DNA from: Hymenolepis diminuta
Taxonomy: Eukaryota; Platyhelminthes; Cestoda; Cyclophyllidea; Hymenolepididae
Direction of reading: 5' to 3'
Assembly: GCA_900708905.1 (NCBI GenBank)
Contig: CAADRB010000009.1
Location: 631,435 to 695,434 of the forward strand
DNA length: 64,000 nt
Shown: positions 1 through 12,200 of the stretch, in pieces
Layout: each line of letters opens with the position of its first letter
How positions within the stretch are numbered: position 1 is the first letter of the stretch
The notes under the pieces: model-generated
Told to the model about the DNA's origin: nothing
Seen by the model: only the letters and a program-made list of their open reading frames with translations
The model's database searches: none
Made by a program: the position numbers and the translations under genes

Positions 1-1129
1 TAATTATTTTGCAAAGTTCAATTATGATATAGTGTCGAATGCATAATGTCTCTTTGACTTTAATTTTCATCTTAATATTATCGTATTTTTTATTCTTAAT
101 CTTCATTCACTTTGAAAAATCTTTTCTGCGTCGTCCATAATCAGTATGTACATAAATATTTAATTATGTAGTTATCGAACTGGATTTAAATTATTTTTAG
201 TAGGCTATTCAACCAATTATTTCGTACTTTTGCATTCTTTTCTCGAGATGGAATTTTACTTTGAATATTTCATAGTAGTAATGGCCGCACTTTCTTTTAG
301 GCAAACACGTTTAATTTTGCAAAGATTCCAGAAAAATCACGAAATTGTGGAGAATTTTTAGAAGGCTAACTTCGTATATTTATGACTGACGGTAAACAGA
401 AATGATAGTGATATACAGAGTACATTTGCATAACGAGGAAAGTCATAAGTCAAGAAATAAAAAAAATAAAATAAGTTTTAAAGATTCATTCTGATTTGAC
501 ATGATTTTCATATCATTCGGGTTTCATTCCTTGTCAAAACGTTGATTAAGTCAAGTTGCAGTAACCAGTATATAATATAAATTTTTACATGCAAGCCGTT
601 AGACATCGCTGTTTCTTATTTACCTTTAACCATCGTTTTCTACCAGAACGACTCCAAACAATCAATTCCTCAATGAATACGTGTAGATAGGAGATAAGTT
701 TAAACCACAAGGGTAAAGCCATATTTGACTTTTAAAATGAATCCGTTCATTTTGATCTTCAGGAAAAATGACGGATCTTAAAATAAACTTTAACAACTTA
801 CCATTCCTGAGAAATGTAACTAAATCTTCTTTTCACTTCAAATATAGGCTTTTCAGATTCATTTTCTCCACCCTAATTTAACTAGTTCTGATGAGTTCTA
901 TCGGATAAAATTGTACAATTTTTATCCAATAAAAAAATAACTTAGCAAATTATTGATACTTATGAACTTTGCATACTTGTTAAAATTTGCTAAGTTACAG
1001 AGTCGTTACCGTGCATAATTTTGGAGTAAAGCCTACCATTAAGGCAATTCCATTTTTTATTGAGTTCGGGGATTTATAGCTGTTTGGAGGGGCTAATAAG
1101 GTGTTAAAAAGTCACCAACTTTGAGGATT
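1..1129. other. No gene recognised
   Basis: AT-rich sequence with no long open frame and no domain-like pattern. If the Ty3/gypsy remnant ever had a left LTR it would have lain here, but no matching right copy was found. Confidence 0.6.
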
Positions 1130-2480
1130 TTACGATGGCGAATCAGAAGTTCTTCGATTTCTTAATAAACGATGGATTGCTCAATAGTTTGCAAAAAAGG
1201 TTGAAAGCTTATCCGCAGAAGCAAAGATTTTTTCTGCAAAAATTGAGCCAAAAACGTCTCCTGATGTTTCTAATACATCTGCCACCATTGTTTCTCTAAA
1301 TTCTTCTGATAATTCAACGCAATCTTGGTTGTGACTGCCTCTCTTAGAGGGGTTTCCTACTGCAACTGTAGTTCAAGCAGTCAACGATGACATAAATTTG
1401 CACTGATCAGTCAGAAATAGTGTAGAAGTAATGTTTCTCATGCAATCTATGGAATCTCTCATGCCTCAAGTTATTCCATTACGATTTGTCACCAAGTCTA
1501 CCGTGCCCATGCAACAATCAGTCCCAACATCTTGTCTGCTTGATCATCAGAAAAATCAAATATACCACCTAAAGGGACAAAAAGAAGGTTGTTGTACTTT
1601 TGCCTCCGCCAGAACTCAGATACCGTTCGCCATGATCAAGTTCCCAAACTTTTTTTGCTCAGTGTAACCACATTTGAGTCAAACCAAAGTTGTTTGACTT
1701 GCTAAGCGATCGGCACGGACGGATGATAAATGCAGGCTTCCCCAGGAAATCGGTCTCACTAAACCTGTTTCTCTAGCAAATTGAATAGTGCCAAAAGTAA
1801 TTGCACATCATGAAGGCGAGGTTGCACTACCTTATCATCAGGGTCTTATATTCTATCAAACTAACCTCTATTGGTCTTTCAGTGATTGCAGTCTTGCTGG
1901 AACTTTTTGTCTAATTCTAGTTGATTCGTATTCAAAGGGGCCTGAGGTTAAGCCTTTTAAATTTGCAACAACTGGTAATGTCATTAACAACTTCCTCCCC
2001 AATTCGCCAGTCATGGCATACCAAAAATTATTGTGTAGGGAAATATAAATCAGTTCTCTTCTACTCGATTTTAAAACTTTTGTTGTAGCCTAACTATCTT
2101 CCTTTCACACTCTCTGGCTAATCTCAATTGTCTGGATGAGCAACTTTTTGACAATGTGAAGAGACAACATCTCGTGTCACAAAGGAAAGAGATAGTGAAA
2201 GAAATTTTTAATTCTTTGCAGTTTAGGTACCGAACAACACCTCATGCCGATGTGCGCCATTGGAAAATCTTCTTTCTCATTGGAGATATATCTGGGAGCA
2301 CTTGCCTTCTCTTTGTCATGGAATTTTTAAACTTCGGAGACTCAGTACAATAATCATCCCAACCCTTACTCTATATGCCTCAGAAGATATGGCACACAAT
2401 AATCAAAGTCGCATTTCGAAAGTTAAAATTAACGGTCCCTTTCTTGCTTACATTTTAATGTCAGCACGTAGATTGAATGG
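1130..2480 (+). mobile_element. Decayed Ty3/gypsy retrotransposon (gag and integrase remnants)
   Basis: Reading frames broken by stops and frameshifts carry recognisable pieces in element order. About 1195-1325 has gag-like, Ser/Thr/Glu-rich coding sequence. About 1590-1670 resembles the degenerate Cys/His region found at the end of gypsy gag proteins. The integrase core follows at 1790-2040, including a LVDSYSKGPEVKPF segment where family members usually have VDSYSKWPEV. An integrase tail contains YRTTPHAD (about 2237-2260), and an F-x-G-D-S-V motif near 2325-2345 matches the post-core region. Protease, reverse transcriptase and RNase H should lie between gag and integrase, but there is room for none of them, so the copy is internally deleted. 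No LTRs were identified. It cannot encode a functional product. Confidence 0.8.
1788..2353 (+). pseudogene. Retrotransposon integrase pseudogene
   Basis: Two open stretches (1788-2048 and 2156-2353) and the closed DNA between them line up with a Ty3/gypsy integrase core. In order there is a W-S-F-S-D segment with the first catalytic Asp apparently kept, the VDSYSK block, a Q-F-S-S-T-R-F piece near 2050-2075 where the second catalytic region ends, a V-K-R piece near 2155, and YRTTP near 2237. Several frameshifts and at least one in-frame stop interrupt it. The conserved Trp after VDSYSK is Gly. Confidence 0.78.
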
Positions 2481-4896
2481 AAACACTGTAAATGACAAGG
2501 AGAATCAAACACTAACAGGAATAATTATTGATCACTGTTTATTACGCAGCTTCTGTTAGGCAACTGCTGAAAACGAATGATTTTAGTCTAGTAACATCAT
2601 TAAATTACTGCTACTATTTTATGCTTCTTCTATCAGACATATTTCTGTATCTCGCTCAACAGATAACGCTGTGAATTTTCCAAAATTTATTTCTCAATCT
2701 TTAATATATTTCAACCTTTAGTTTAGTCAGACTATAATTTTAAAATGGAAACCACCTGGAGATCATCGATCCTATGTGTTAGGAATATAATCTAGTCAAA
2801 TTTCTTTTGCATTTTTGAAATCGAAATAATAGCTAAATTTGGTGGGCATCACTTCACGGGTCAATCGTATTATTTAACTATTTGGCACTTTACAAACACT
2901 CATATGTGCAAATTTTGTCGATTCCAGGTTACCAGAATTGTGGAAAATTTACTCTCTTCTTTCCCTGATTTTTAAATTGGTTTAAGGCCTATTATATAAG
3001 GTCTGTATGTATATATCCAAGGTATCAGGGAAAGGGGAAATATTTGTAATATATTTAAGAAATATTAATTGCAATTTAATTAAATAAAATAAAGTTTGCA
3101 GATTAAGACTGCATTACCCTCTACTGAAAATAATACATATGAAGTCGGCAGTAAGAAATAATCATAGTGTTAATTTTCAAGTTTTCTAAAAGAATATACT
3201 TTTTAATATGTACTTTTAACCAAGAAATTCATTTTTACCACTTAAACTAATGCAACTCTATGATCATCGATCACGCAAATTCTGACTTGATATATGTGTA
3301 GATATGCCACGAGCAAGGCGTGTTGTTGGTCGTTATATTCATCTTAAATCTACAAATCAGTTACATTAGATGTATAAGCATTAAAACTATATGGTTTCCC
3401 CATCTACCTATACTCTGATAAAGGCAGGTGGGTACTTATTAACTGTATGGCGGTATGTTGTCTCTTCTCTCTGTGATGGGGGCTGAAATATTGATATGAA
3501 ATCAGAAATTGAGAAAGCTAATGTTGTCGTATAAGTAGCATTGTTGAATCAATATTACTGATAATATTTATAGTCCCATTAATTTCTAATTGCTAGGGGC
3601 TATTAACAGAAAAAGTCTTCCAATTGACCGTCATTAAGGAAATACGTTAAAGACAGTCATTTCCTTTTTCAAAAGACTGCATTATTTTATGGAGGCGTAA
3701 GGCCACAAAAGGCAGCACCACTTTAATTATTTTTGGAATTTCTTTGGAAGATAATTTGAAATTATTCTTTTTAAGAGGGCAGTGTATTTTCCATATTGGA
3801 TTTCATTAATATTTCCTGGGAGAAAATATATCTATCTCTAAAAATATTTTGAAAAAAATTTTGTGATTAGATCTGGTTTCCTCCTAGAAAAAATAGTTGA
3901 TTGTTGACATTTTTTCTCATTTATGTTCAAATTCTTCACACTTAAACCAAAGTTAGAAATTCCCTTTTGAGAAAATTTTCGTCAGTCATTTATCCAAAAA
4001 TCACTGAAGCTCAGTAACGTTACGAGAGGAGGACAAATGAAAAATGTATCATCTAAGAGGGTAATGGCACAAAGGGAGCGGGTGGTGAGTGTTGACCTCT
4101 GTCCATTAGATCGAGAATATCAACATCAAGCTATTTTTGCTTGGAACTAAAAGCAAATCCCCAAAGGAATTAAGTCTCCTACTTGCAAGTGAAAGTTCAT
4201 TAAAAACAGCAAAAAGAATAAATAACAAGTAGTGAATTAATGTGTATGTCCTCCATTGTAATTTGAATTGGCTATCTGTCAAAACAATAGAACTATATTA
4301 CATTTTAATAATACCTTTGGTGGAAAAAGTTTACCGGTGTGAAGCACAAGCGCAGCCACTGCACCAATCCGGAAATACACGCGTCTCAGTACTCATTATA
4401 AATTCTTATTTCAATCATAAGATGAGTACTGATGCATATGGGTCTTGTAACTTCCTGCCAAACTAACGAACACTGTCAGGACTGCGTCATTCACTGATAT
4501 CATAACTTTGCATAAAAATTCAAATGTGCACGTGCTAAAATGAATTCGTTACTGGCAAATGGATCTTGTAAACATATGCATTAAAAGCAAGGCTCACAAA
4601 GGGATAATAATTACAGAACTAATCATTATTGAGTCTGTTTTCTTACATCACAAGATACAACAATTTGGAGTGGTAGAGCCAGATACGTTAATCACTATTA
4701 TTTTATTTCTAATCAGGGCAGGCTTCATGTGGCCAATTATCTAGTCTGGAAATTTTAATTAACCATAATCATTACTTCAGTAATCCCCAGTTGTCCATAA
4801 CCCTGTGCTTCATTTTTTGAAATAAATTATAAAGCATATGCCCACTGGTAACATAGTGGTCACCGGCATATCTGCAAACCTTACTGGTCAATTGTT

Positions 4897-4915
4897 CTCG
4901 ACGACTCTCGTCGAG
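4897..4915. repeat. Perfect 8-base inverted repeat with 3-base loop
   Basis: CTCGACGA-CTC-TCGTCGAG is a perfect hairpin, unusually GC-rich for its surroundings. It sits in a short G+C-richer island (about 4840-4945). No element end or gene boundary was recognised there. Confidence 0.7.
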
Positions 4916-6203
4916 TTAACGGAATGATCAGGTAGACCGTGCAAAATTATGATAACAGGCTGAGGTTTTCAGGACGAAAACTAAGCGTCCCTTACTTCAA
5001 AGTAAGTTTTAAACTTGTTCTTTCCTTTCTTTATACCATAAAATTGCTCACAACTCACATTTCTTTAGCCATTAAAGAATTCATGAAGCTTAGCTGTTTG
5101 CTTAAAAAGCAAATAAATTAAAAACATGCAGTGCCAAAAGGATTGCTGTTATTGATCATTACGTGCACTTGTTGATAGTGCAAAATCCAGGAACTTTTGT
5201 AAAATCTCTTGCTGAAAATGTTTCATTTTGGGAGTGATGATTAAATAAGCTTAATCATAGAGATCGTTATATGGGCTATTTTTGTTAGATCTTATTCATG
5301 GCATAGGGATTTCAACAACTGGAAGTTATAATAAATACGGTAACAATCATTTTTAATTTACGATGAGTAATGTGTGTTAGATTAAACTGGTCTATTAAGA
5401 TTCAGTCATAAATGCGAATCTTCGGGTATGAAAGACAACAGAGGATATTGGGAAAATTGGCTTTTCAAGGAATACGGTCTGCTATCAAAAGCTTGTTTTG
5501 AACGTGATTAAACAGAATTTTAAATGTTACTTTAATGAGGATCACCGCCTCTGTGAGCACTTAATAAATATAGGCTTGAATTTGTTGAAAGGCATTGAGT
5601 AAAGCTTCAAATACAACACCAAACATATCTGAGACATTGATTCTTTTCAGTCAAAATATGCCTAACACTGAACTTTGAATTGAATTAAAGAGTGATATGT
5701 CGTATTAAAGAATTATACAGGCATAAAATTATATAATAAATAAAACTCCAGCAGAACTGTCAACAGTAGTTCAAACTTCAGTTATTTTTAAAAAGGGGAA
5801 AAAGTGATGATATCAATTATTTACTTACCTAGGAGTGGGGAATTAGTTTTGATACAAGCATGGACGCATCCGCATTTAGTGCATGTGTATGCAGTTCAGT
5901 GATAACGTACCCAGATGCGCAGGCTCACTTAGAGAATCTCTCATTAGATGTCCTCGCACTTTGCATTTGTGAAAAATAGGTCCCCTTATCTTCACTTATA
6001 ATGACGTAAAGCGAGTTAAAGTAAACATATTGACGAAAAAATTTTCCGGATAATTTAAATTTAAGAACAATTGAAGTAATTTTTATCAAACTCTCGATTT
6101 AATTAATCTAGACACCATTTAAACGAAATATTTACTCAATATCAATATAAATTATTGTGACACTTTCTAATAAACAAATGAAAATTTCGTAACCTCAATA
6201 TGT

Positions 6204-6216
6204 GTATATATATATT
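6204..6216. repeat. Short TA microsatellite
   Basis: Alternating TA run following TGTG. Confidence 0.7.
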
Positions 6217-9200
6217 ATCTCTAATTATATAAGATAAGAAATCGGTGGGAGGCTTCACAACTTATTATGAAATTGGTGTAACATTGTTAAACACTTGATA
6301 GAGATTAGTCTTCAAGTAGCGGGACTTTGTGGGTGATGTGAGGTGATGAAAGAATTAATCAAAAAAGAAATCTAAGATAAAACAGTCAAGTTAAACAAAC
6401 CTGTATTAGGTCAAAATTGTGTACGCTGAATGATCGATACTGGCGCCCAGATTTTCACTAGATTAACAATCATAAATGAACCATGATTTTCGCGTATTCG
6501 GCCACTCTGAAATCGTCACAAAGATGGTGAGCACTTAGAGGTCTGTTTGCAAAATAGGAACAAATTTACCCCTCTTACCTCAAAGGTCATCCAAATTTAC
6601 TGTACATTTTAGAGCATTGTTCGAAGAGATAATGAACTCAAACCCTTTCGTAAATAACTTAATAGGGTACGAATAACATTAAAATGCTTGGGATCACCAC
6701 CCAGGTAACGCCATAGAAAAATTGATCACTTTTTTCATAAGTAGCTTTTTAAAGATAGGTTTGACTTATTATGTGCCTGTTCACCATATTATTTTTTTGA
6801 ATTTAATAATGTATACCGGTCAAATTTTAATTAAAATTGTAGATTTATTGAAGATTAATGTTCTATATATGTAATAAATGCTGGTTTATCTGCATAATAT
6901 TTTAAATGAATCAGTATTTTCTTATTAATGACTCAGAGAAACAATATTTTTGTAATTAATGTTTTGATGACCCAAGCAAACATGACTGTATGTTGACTCT
7001 TGATCAAATATAATGTATTTGTAAATTCGTGTTTAAAGTTCTTCAAGATTTTTTGAATAGAACTAATGTATATTTGCTTACACCACAGCTACTTTGTCAG
7101 CGTCCTTTTGAATGCAATTTTGTAAAGGTTTCTGAAGAATTTTATTTAAATTCACTTACTTTAGTTGAGAGAAGCTAAAGGAATTTTTATTATTGAGTTC
7201 ATTAAAACAAAATTCATATCAATGATATATTATTTAGACAGGGGGTGTATAGTTTTCTATTAATATCCAAAGAGGGAATATAAGTGGATCATGGAATGGC
7301 GCCACTTTGCCATTAAAACCTTCAAATCAGTGTTCGGAAGTATTTTGTTCCATCAAGGCTCACATTCTGAGTCGCTTGTGGGATTGCTGCATTTGACACT
7401 TGTTTACAAGAGGGTATCGCACACAATTTCAAAATTATCCAATAGTGAGCGATTCAGTAATTGAAGTTTTTACCCTAACTGGTGCCTAGACTCACTGCCC
7501 CTTAAAATAATTAGTTATCCTTTTAAGACAAAATAACTTATTCCTTTGAGATTCGTGGTTCATTTTCTTGCTAGATTAAATCTAAATTCTATTGTGGTTA
7601 ACTTTCTGACAATTTTAAAAAGTCCTTATAAAATTCAATTTTACTTTTCGAACGATATTTTTTGATAATTCCAATTAGACGGTAGAGAGTTTGAAGTATA
7701 TATTTTTGAAGTCGCACATTTTGGCATTCAAGTAGACCTAACAACCGTTAACTGTTTTGAATATATTACCTTGAATGAGCCTCAATGAGCCTAGCTTTGT
7801 CAAAGCACCTTAGCTAGTATAACGTAGCTTCTTTTAGCTCATAGAAGAAATGACTGACCAAAATACATCACTAAATATAGTTGGAGCATAGAGTAGACGA
7901 ATCGACTCGGAAACCTTGAGGTCACATATTGACATTTCTGATATGGGATATCGAGACATTACGTGTTGAGCACTATACTAATGGATTGAGAATTTGAATG
8001 AGATTAGGTAATTTTCACTTAAAAATTTCATTATTCAGCAGTATCCATTCCATCTTTTCACCCTTTGAAGAATTACCATGCCGCTCTTCGTGTTTAGAAT
8101 TTTCCGCACGATTAAATATTACAAAATAATCGAGAGGGCAATACTGTTACTCATTTTTTTATATTTAGCGGTTGAATATTTTACCTCGGACTTATTATTT
8201 TCCATCAAAACTTGACAGATGCATAAATTTTATTGAAGCTTTAAATAAAGGTTGAACATAGTATTGTTATTGTGCTCATACAAGGGAGAGATAGCGATGT
8301 GGGTTTTAATCTTTACCACATTAGCCCGTGCTATTTGTGTTCGTTTAGCAGGTCAGCTGACCTCTTAATAGGCGGTTAGGTAATCGATCAAAAGACAGCT
8401 CATATGACCCTTTTTTGCCCACGATAATTAGTCTTAAAGAACGTCATATAAAATTACGGGCTCTGGAGGATTTGAATGATTTGCGTAAAAGAACGTCACA
8501 GTCTCTGATAACAAATACATTAATTCCTCTTGTCCAATTAGAAACGGCATTTGTTTAAAAATTGTAAACAATATGGGTGTGAAACATGGCATGTAAACAA
8601 TGAGACATATATCACTGAAGAATCCTCTTTAAATTTCATGCTATTACTCCAATCAAAGATGAGAAAAATGTAGAATAATTATGGGCTAATTTTGAGTAAA
8701 TATGACTATATTCAGTAAATGGGAAGAAAGCTAGGATTATTAAGCCGAAAAAGAGCTAGTAGCTATTAATGAATTTGACGGACCTAAACGAAGTGTTAAT
8801 GGACGGTTTGAAAGTCTTCCTGACCTCTATAAAATCCAGGATGACCATTAAATCCCTTTGATTATAGGTTACAAGTTAACTGAAGTAGTCCTCTACCCCG
8901 GACATGAGTCTGGCTTTCCTAATAAAGTGATCCTCTAGCGGAAGTGAGCAAAATTGTGTCGTATGGGATTGGTAGAGTTATCTGAAATTTATGAAATGAA
9001 ATGAAGTTTGAGGTATGTTGAGAAAAAATATGAAAATGGGCGCCTGTAATTGTTTTGTAATCGCCAAAGGGCCGAAATACAGAAAACTCGCATAGTCAAT
9101 GAGAATATTTGAAATATCCGAAACTCGAAATTTTCTTCCGATGAAAATAAAGTTAATCCTAGTGAAAATGATTGAAATAGTGTAATTACGCGAAGTAGAT

Positions 9201-12200
9201 AAATTAATCTTATATATGTTCAAGTTATTGCAAAGTTGGGTCCACTTACTGTCAGTGTCCACTCTAAGCTGAGAAATAGTAAATGATCACCTTAACTAAT
9301 CCCTAGCCAAAAAACAGTGGAGACTACGGTCCACCTTACTTTGTAGAGTTTAATTTGGAACCACTAACTAAACTTACAACACTACTTTTTTCCATTTCAC
9401 CTAAATTTTATTATTTCAAATTAATATTAAAAATGGAGGTAAACATAAACTCTATCCGTTCTTAACCCGATCATAATACATTACAGTCCGTTTATTAATA
9501 AAGATAATATGGAATGCACTACTCGGGCAAGCAAAACCTTAATTACGGAATAAAGGAAATAGTCTGATTCATGCTGCTACTATTCCAACCATCATTTGAA
9601 GAGTCTCGCGCTAAATCCAATGCCAACATTATAGATAACATTCTGATAAATGGCGTTCCAACCACCCCTGTCTTTTAAAGAATAGCGTGACTTACAGACC
9701 TATATGTTAATAGGAATTCTACATTTGTGACATTGGAGGCAAATATATCAAATTAATAGGAAAAATTTGAAGGAGCTATAATCTCAGTAAATTTATTTTT
9801 ATTATCTTACTGGGATCTCCCTTTTAAACTCTAATGACCTTAAAGGCCAGAAGAGGGTAACAATCTTCCTCAAATCAGAAGAACGAGGACTAAAACGGAC
9901 CAGTGGTATATTAGACGATAACAGAGAAGGAAAGAGAGAGAGATACAGAACGTAGAGGTGTTTACATTCTAAACTCTGTACTTGGTAGTAATATTGTATT
10001 AAGTGTGCTTAATTTGGCTCTTTGGATTTATCTCTTTTGAAAGTCTCTCTACGTAGTTTAGACAGACATGTGAATCATTATGTGGCGACTATACATTTCA
10101 AATTATCATGATCAAATATTGTGGAAAGACTTGAAACTTTTAAATGATTGAACCTTTACTGATGGTTTCCAGATTCAACCTACCATTCGATGTCTATTGT
10201 TTTTACTATGACAGAGGTTACACTGATTGAATTCAGAGTCATAACTGTTATTTCTAATATGTTCGTCAGACTGCGCAGTAAAAATCAAAGTCATGTTAAT
10301 GGTTAAATGTAACTATTACCCAAAAATTACTGGTATAAAGTCGTTATTACTCTAAAGAAACGACTTCTTAATTTGCAAAACTGAAGGAGATTAAAAATAT
10401 TTCATGGATTAAAAGAAATCTTGAAGTTATAACTAGAAAATCTGGGGGCTTTGCATCAGCAGATAACTAGATTTTAAAAAATCATAATATTCAATTGAAA
10501 GGAGTTGCGCTAATTCTCACTTTACATGTTGTGAAATATTCGTTTCAAATAATTTAGACAATCATTCTAGCTAGTGGAAAATAAACGGGAGTTTATTGCA
10601 AAGTTAGCGACGTACGATAATAAGCACTTACAAAGTGTTACTGTTCAAATTTAAATAGTTTCAGGAATGAATTTAACATTAATGTATATATGTTGGTTGA
10701 AATGTTTATTACTATTTTACTTAATTTTAATAAGTAGAGTAGAATTTTAGTTTAATTAGTTTCAATGTGCATAAAGATAAACAAACAAGTTATTGAGAGG
10801 TTCAGTGGGTATATTAACTGCAAACATATGCATATACATATGGAAGCACATGTATTTATTGTGAGAGGATCTAAGATGCAAAGATGTTTAATTCTACGTC
10901 CACTACTTGTAATATGTGCTGAAAATGAAATTTTTAAATTATTATAAAATCCACAATTGTTTCCTTATTTCTTTCTTCAATTAGCTTTATGCAATATTAC
11001 ACTGACCATTGACCCCTTTAGTTTCGGCACCTTAGGTAGTAAGTATCAATTGACGGCTTACAATTTGAAAATATTGAATTTTAAAATAGTTTCAAATCAA
11101 ATTTCAAATAGCCTACCTAAATGTGCCCGAAGGTACACATACACTAGACAGTCGCCATGCCGATTCAGTTCACAGTGCAACTGTACCGAGCAAAATCTTT
11201 TAAACAGCTTTTGAACGTAAATATTACACCACTGAAACCTGTTTAAAGGGCGAGAAGTTAAAAATGAGAATAAAGTTCTATTTTTGATAAATTTAATAGA
11301 TAGAACTAGAGCAAAATTTTTAGTGCCTTAGAATTATAACACAATTTTAGTTGATTTCCAAACCTGAGTCCTGTTTAATTTTCAAAATTTTTGTAAAGAA
11401 TTTGAAAATTTTCTTGAAAATGTCACTAAATACAATACAATATTAATATAATACAGTATTAAAAATTAACGAAATAATCTAGTGATCGTAACGCGAATGG
11501 CATTTCATTTTGAACAAATTTGAGCAGGGGAGCATTTTTGTTGAAAGTAAATCACAAAGATTTGAGTGGATTAAAACACTGCTTAGTTCTACCCAGAAAA
11601 AATCTGCCTCTTTCTAGTGAAAATGAAAGATTCTGTTTCTACTTCCAAAATTATGACCTTAAATTTTTAGAACATTGAATTAGGTCCATCTAAATGTTTG
11701 TATTTACCACTCTAATTTCTAAGTAGAATACCAATTTGTAAAAGAATTTTAATTTGTTCAAGTCATCATTCAGATTATAATGTCACAGTAAACGAAATTG
11801 CAGACAATTTTATTTTTCACAATAAAATCATAATCTACTTTCCCATTCATCTGTTCTTTCAAATAATAGAGTATATTGTATATTTTAATGTTTGTTGTAT
11901 TCTCCCAGTTAGATGTATATATACATATGTTGTAATAACCGCAATATTAAATAGCTTTACAACATAATAAATGAAATTGCACTACTTTCTTATAAATGGC
12001 TCCCTACATTGTTAGCGATTCATAAAAAAGATTCTTCTTGCGTAAGAGGTGCATTGATATAGCTAATATATGGTTTGAGTTTGAAAAACGAGTCGAAAAT
12101 GTGCATATAAAGAAGGATATTTGAAAGGGAATAAAGGGAAAATTATTTTAAACAGAACGGAATAGTCAACGGAATAGAATGGAGAGTTGAATTGTTGCTT

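Noticed and set aside
885..915. CTGATGAG, considered as a hammerhead ribozyme core
   Set aside because: The required GAAA after stem II and pairing stems are absent.
5415..5432. GCGAATCTTCGGGT, also found near 45130
   Set aside because: Thirteen shared bases with no similarity outside; not enough for a repeat family.
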